Assembly: GCF_002217475.1 (NCBI RefSeq)
Contig: NZ_MUHH01000011.1
Coordinates: forward strand, 30,797 to 94,796
Reading direction: 5' to 3'
Length of the DNA stretch: 64,000 nt
Source of the DNA: Flavobacterium tructae
GTDB taxonomy: Bacteria; Bacteroidota; Bacteroidia; Flavobacteriales; Flavobacteriaceae
The position numbers and the translations under genes are program-made. Below are positions 61,713 through 64,000 of this stretch, piece after piece. The notes beneath the pieces are model-generated. The model made no database searches. It had not been told where the DNA came from and was given only the letters and a program-made list of their open reading frames with translations. Positions within the stretch are counted from its first letter, which is position 1. Each line of letters starts with the position of its first letter.

Positions 61713-63929
61713 TTATTGAAGTGAGAAACTCACTTTAGATTTTATAGCTGTAGAAGATGCTCCAATGATGGCTTCAAAAGCTCCCGGTTCAGCAACCCAG
61801 TCGTGTTTTTTATCATCAAAAAAGCTAAGTGCTGTTTTATCGATGGTAAAAGTCACTGTTTTTTCTTCTCCCGGCTGAAGCGAAACCTTCTCGAAGCCTT
61901 TTAATTCCTTAACGGGACGCGGTAATGAAGATTTTAAATCACTAATGTAAAGCTGAACGACTTCTGAACCTTCTCGTGTTCCCGTATTCTTTACCTTTAC
62001 AGAAAAAGTGATCTGATCGCCCGCTCCCATTTGTTTTTTGTCGGCTGTTACTTTTCCATATTGAAAAGTCGTATAGCTCAAACCATGACCAAAAGAGAAC
62101 AATGGCTTTGCTTTTTGCTTGTCAGCCCAACGGTAACCTACAAAAATGCTTTCTTTGTATGTAACGTCATCTCCGCCCGGAAATTCACCTAATGCATGGG
62201 CTCCGTTATCTGATAATTTCACAGGAAAAGTAAACGACAGCTTCCCTGAAGGGTTCACATCTCCTACTAAAACAGCTGCTAAAGCATTTCCTGCTTCTGT
62301 GCCTAAAAACCAGCCTTGTACAATTCCCGGAACGTCTTTAACCCATGGCATTGCCACTGCATTTCCTGAAATATTCACAAAAACGATATTTTTATTTACT
62401 TTGACCAATTCTGCTATCAACTGATCCTGACCATACGAAAGACCTAAATCCAGCCGATCAAAACCTTCAGCGTCTTGTTTATCACTTTTATTTGTACCTC
62501 CGATAAATAAAACAACATCTGCGGCTGCCGCTACTTTTACAGCCTCAGCAGTTAACTCGGCAGCAGAACGTTTGTCTTCCAGACTTACTTTGGCCACCAC
62601 TCCGTTATAGTTACTTGTCGGATCTCCCACGTACCCACGGGCGTAAGTAATTTCGGCCTGATTTCCAATTCTTTTCTTTAATCCTTCAAGTGGCGTAATT
62701 TCGTATCTCGCTTTCAATGAAGAACTTCCTCCTCCAACAGTCATCATTTTGATGGCATTTTCTCCAATAACCGCAATTTTCTTTGTTTTAGAAAGATTAA
62801 TTGGCAAAATGTTATTGTTGTTTTGAAGCAGCACAATTCCTTCCTCAGCGATTTTCAAACCTGCTTTGGCGTGTTCTTCTGTTCCAAAAGAACCGAAAGG
62901 TCTGTTTTTATTCATCGTCGTTAAGAATGACAGACGTAAAATACGACGTACCTTTTCGTCTAGTTCTTTTGTCTCTACCTCGCCTTTTGCAATCATAGTT
63001 GAATAGGGTTTGGCCAAGAAGTAATTATCATAAGCATTACTGGTTCCCCATGAAAGTCCGTTTGTCCAGGAACCGAACTCCATATCCAATCCATTGTAGA
63101 TGGCCTGTTTGGTGTCATGAACGCCTCCCCAGTCTGACACTACAACTCCTTTAAAGCCCCATTCTCCGCGCAGAATATCATTCAGTAAAAACTCATTATG
63201 ACAGCAGTGTTGCCCTTTGTATTTATTATATGCTCCCATAATTGCCCAGGCATCTCCTTCCTGAACAGCAGCTTTAAAAGCCGGTAAATAAATTTCATAT
63301 AAAGCACGGTCATCAACGATTACATTAACGGTATTACGTCCTATTTCCTGATTGTTTAAAGCGAAATGTTTAACGCAGGCAGCTACTCCATTTGCCTGTA
63401 CCCCTTTGATATAAGGAACCACCATTTTGGAAGTCAGGAAAGGATCTTCTCCCATGTATTCAAAATTACGACCGTTTAAAGGTGATCTGTAAATGTTAAC
63501 TCCGGGTCCTAATAATACATTTTTATTACGGTAACGTGCTTCTTCACCTATAGATTTACCGTATAGAGACGATAATTCTTTGTTCCAGGTAGCAGAAAGT
63601 GCGGTTAAAGCCGGAAAAGCAATACAGGAATCATTAGTCCATCCTGCCTGATCCCATTCGTCCCATAAAACTTCGGTACGAATTCCGTGTGGTCCGTCGG
63701 TCATCCAGTTTTCCGGAATACCCAAACGCGGTACACCCGGTGAGCTGAATTTTGACTGCGCATGTATCATGGCAATTTTCTCATCGGTTGTCATTCTTGC
63801 AAGGGCATCTTCTACGCGTTCATTAATCGATTTTTTATCGTCTAAATAAACCGGAATTTTATGCTGTGCACTCGCACCGACAGCACTCAACAGTAGTAAA
63901 ACAACAATTGTTTTAACATTTTTAAACAT
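61713..63929 (-). CDS. Glycoside hydrolase family 3 protein (beta-glucosidase-like)
   Basis: Exported glycosidase of 738 residues. The signal peptide ends near GASAQ, the GH3 N-domain carries KHFALNN (K187, H188) and the nucleophile D266 in GVVVSDWGG, the GH3 C-domain holds the AIIxxGG-like segment KIAVIGENAIKMMTVGGGSS, and a C-terminal fibronectin-III-like domain begins near GDQITFSVKVKNTGTREGS. The domain order is that of beta-glucosidase/xylosidase GH3 enzymes. It opens the minus strand at the window edge, so genes further upstream cannot be seen. Confidence 0.95.
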   Translation of the reverse strand: MFKNVKTIVVLLLLSAVGASAQHKIPVYLDDKKSINERVEDALARMTTDEKIAMIHAQSKFSSPGVPRLGIPENWMTDGPHGIRTEVLWDEWDQAGWTNDSCIAFPALTALSATWNKELSSLYGKSIGEEARYRNKNVLLGPGVNIYRSPLNGRNFEYMGEDPFLTSKMVVPYIKGVQANGVAACVKHFALNNQEIGRNTVNVIVDDRALYEIYLPAFKAAVQEGDAWAIMGAYNKYKGQHCCHNEFLLNDILRGEWGFKGVVVSDWGGVHDTKQAIYNGLDMEFGSWTNGLSWGTSNAYDNYFLAKPYSTMIAKGEVETKELDEKVRRILRLSFLTTMNKNRPFGSFGTEEHAKAGLKIAEEGIVLLQNNNNILPINLSKTKKIAVIGENAIKMMTVGGGSSSLKARYEITPLEGLKKRIGNQAEITYARGYVGDPTSNYNGVVAKVSLEDKRSAAELTAEAVKVAAAADVVLFIGGTNKSDKQDAEGFDRLDLGLSYGQDQLIAELVKVNKNIVFVNISGNAVAMPWVKDVPGIVQGWFLGTEAGNALAAVLVGDVNPSGKLSFTFPVKLSDNGAHALGEFPGGDDVTYKESIFVGYRWADKQKAKPLFSFGHGLSYTTFQYGKVTADKKQMGAGDQITFSVKVKNTGTREGSEVVQLYISDLKSSLPRPVKELKGFEKVSLQPGEEKTVTFTIDKTALSFFDDKKHDWVAEPGAFEAIIGASSTAIKSKVSFSLQ

Positions 63930-64000
63930 AACTATTAATTTATTAAAGCATTTAATTTACAATGGGAAGAAAGTATAAGCAGTATCTCTTTTTAAGAATA

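Noticed and set aside
60772..63929. Complete polysaccharide utilisation locus
   Set aside because: A GH3 enzyme and a DUF1349 protein alone, without SusC/SusD on this side of the window, are not enough to claim one.
1..64000. tRNA or rRNA genes and phage genes
   Set aside because: Intergenic regions were read for tRNA-like arms and for integrase, portal or tail genes; none was seen, though short or divergent RNAs could be missed by eye.

Overview
The window looks like a chromosomal segment of a Bacteroidota bacterium, most likely Flavobacterium or a close relative. The evidence is low GC, a SusC/SusD pair, several TonB-dependent receptors with carboxypeptidase-regulatory N-domains, LytTR regulators, promoters of the TTG-N19/20-TAnnTTTG type instead of sigma70 boxes, and almost no Shine-Dalgarno sites. 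I see no rRNA, tRNA, CRISPR array, prophage or intact insertion sequence. What is repetitive is a set of short palindromic intergenic elements.

Layout. (1) 3-7175: an outer-membrane unit of zinc metalloprotease, SusC and SusD, probably for peptide or protein use. (2) 7342-14895: signalling genes, namely a histidine kinase/receiver pair, an orphan LytTR regulator, a TonB-type barrel and a LytS-type kinase/LytTR pair. (3) 14914-17929: a likely electrophile/quinone stress cluster (QOR-like reductase, NmrA-like protein, divergent HxlR regulator with an N-terminal Cys, DoxX). (4) 18147-25148: TauE/SafE exporter with its DUF1634 partner, a flavin monooxygenase behind a 74-bp tandem repeat, a siderophore-type TonB receptor and a thiolase. 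(5) 25296-30438: a secreted HExxH protein, succinate dehydrogenase/fumarate reductase A and B subunits without a cytochrome b gene, and a DapB-like reductase. (6) 30867-37353: a small His/Cys exported protein, an ABC ATPase, a TonB receptor and two ABC-2 permeases in one tight same-strand run. This is the least ordinary transport system here. (7) 37642-39049: an ars-type operon (ArsR, DUF6428, a 41-residue membrane peptide, thioredoxin-type ArsC) with no arsenite pump in view. (8) 39225-40337: VOC and tautomerase genes. (9) 40440-48874, minus strand: DUF6660, CzcA, CzcC, CzcB and a PIB-type ATPase, a full Zn/Cd/Co efflux route. (10) 49964-55561: alcohol dehydrogenase, two cupins, an AraC regulator, and a TetR/DHA2 drug-pump pair with matching operators. 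(11) 55707-63929: two hypotheticals, a TlpA-like thioredoxin, ArsR plus an Old Yellow Enzyme, an acyltransferase, a DUF1349 protein and a GH3 glycosidase.

The recurring themes are metal handling (two or three independent systems, two of them opened by small secreted His/Cys proteins), defence against electrophiles and drugs (HxlR, OYE, TetR/MFS) and nutrient capture at the outer membrane. Several promoters overlap clear palindromic operators, and at least one transcript appears leaderless. Four related elements of about 140 bp with inverted ends lie in gene gaps, and other palindromic repeats sit inside or beside operons.
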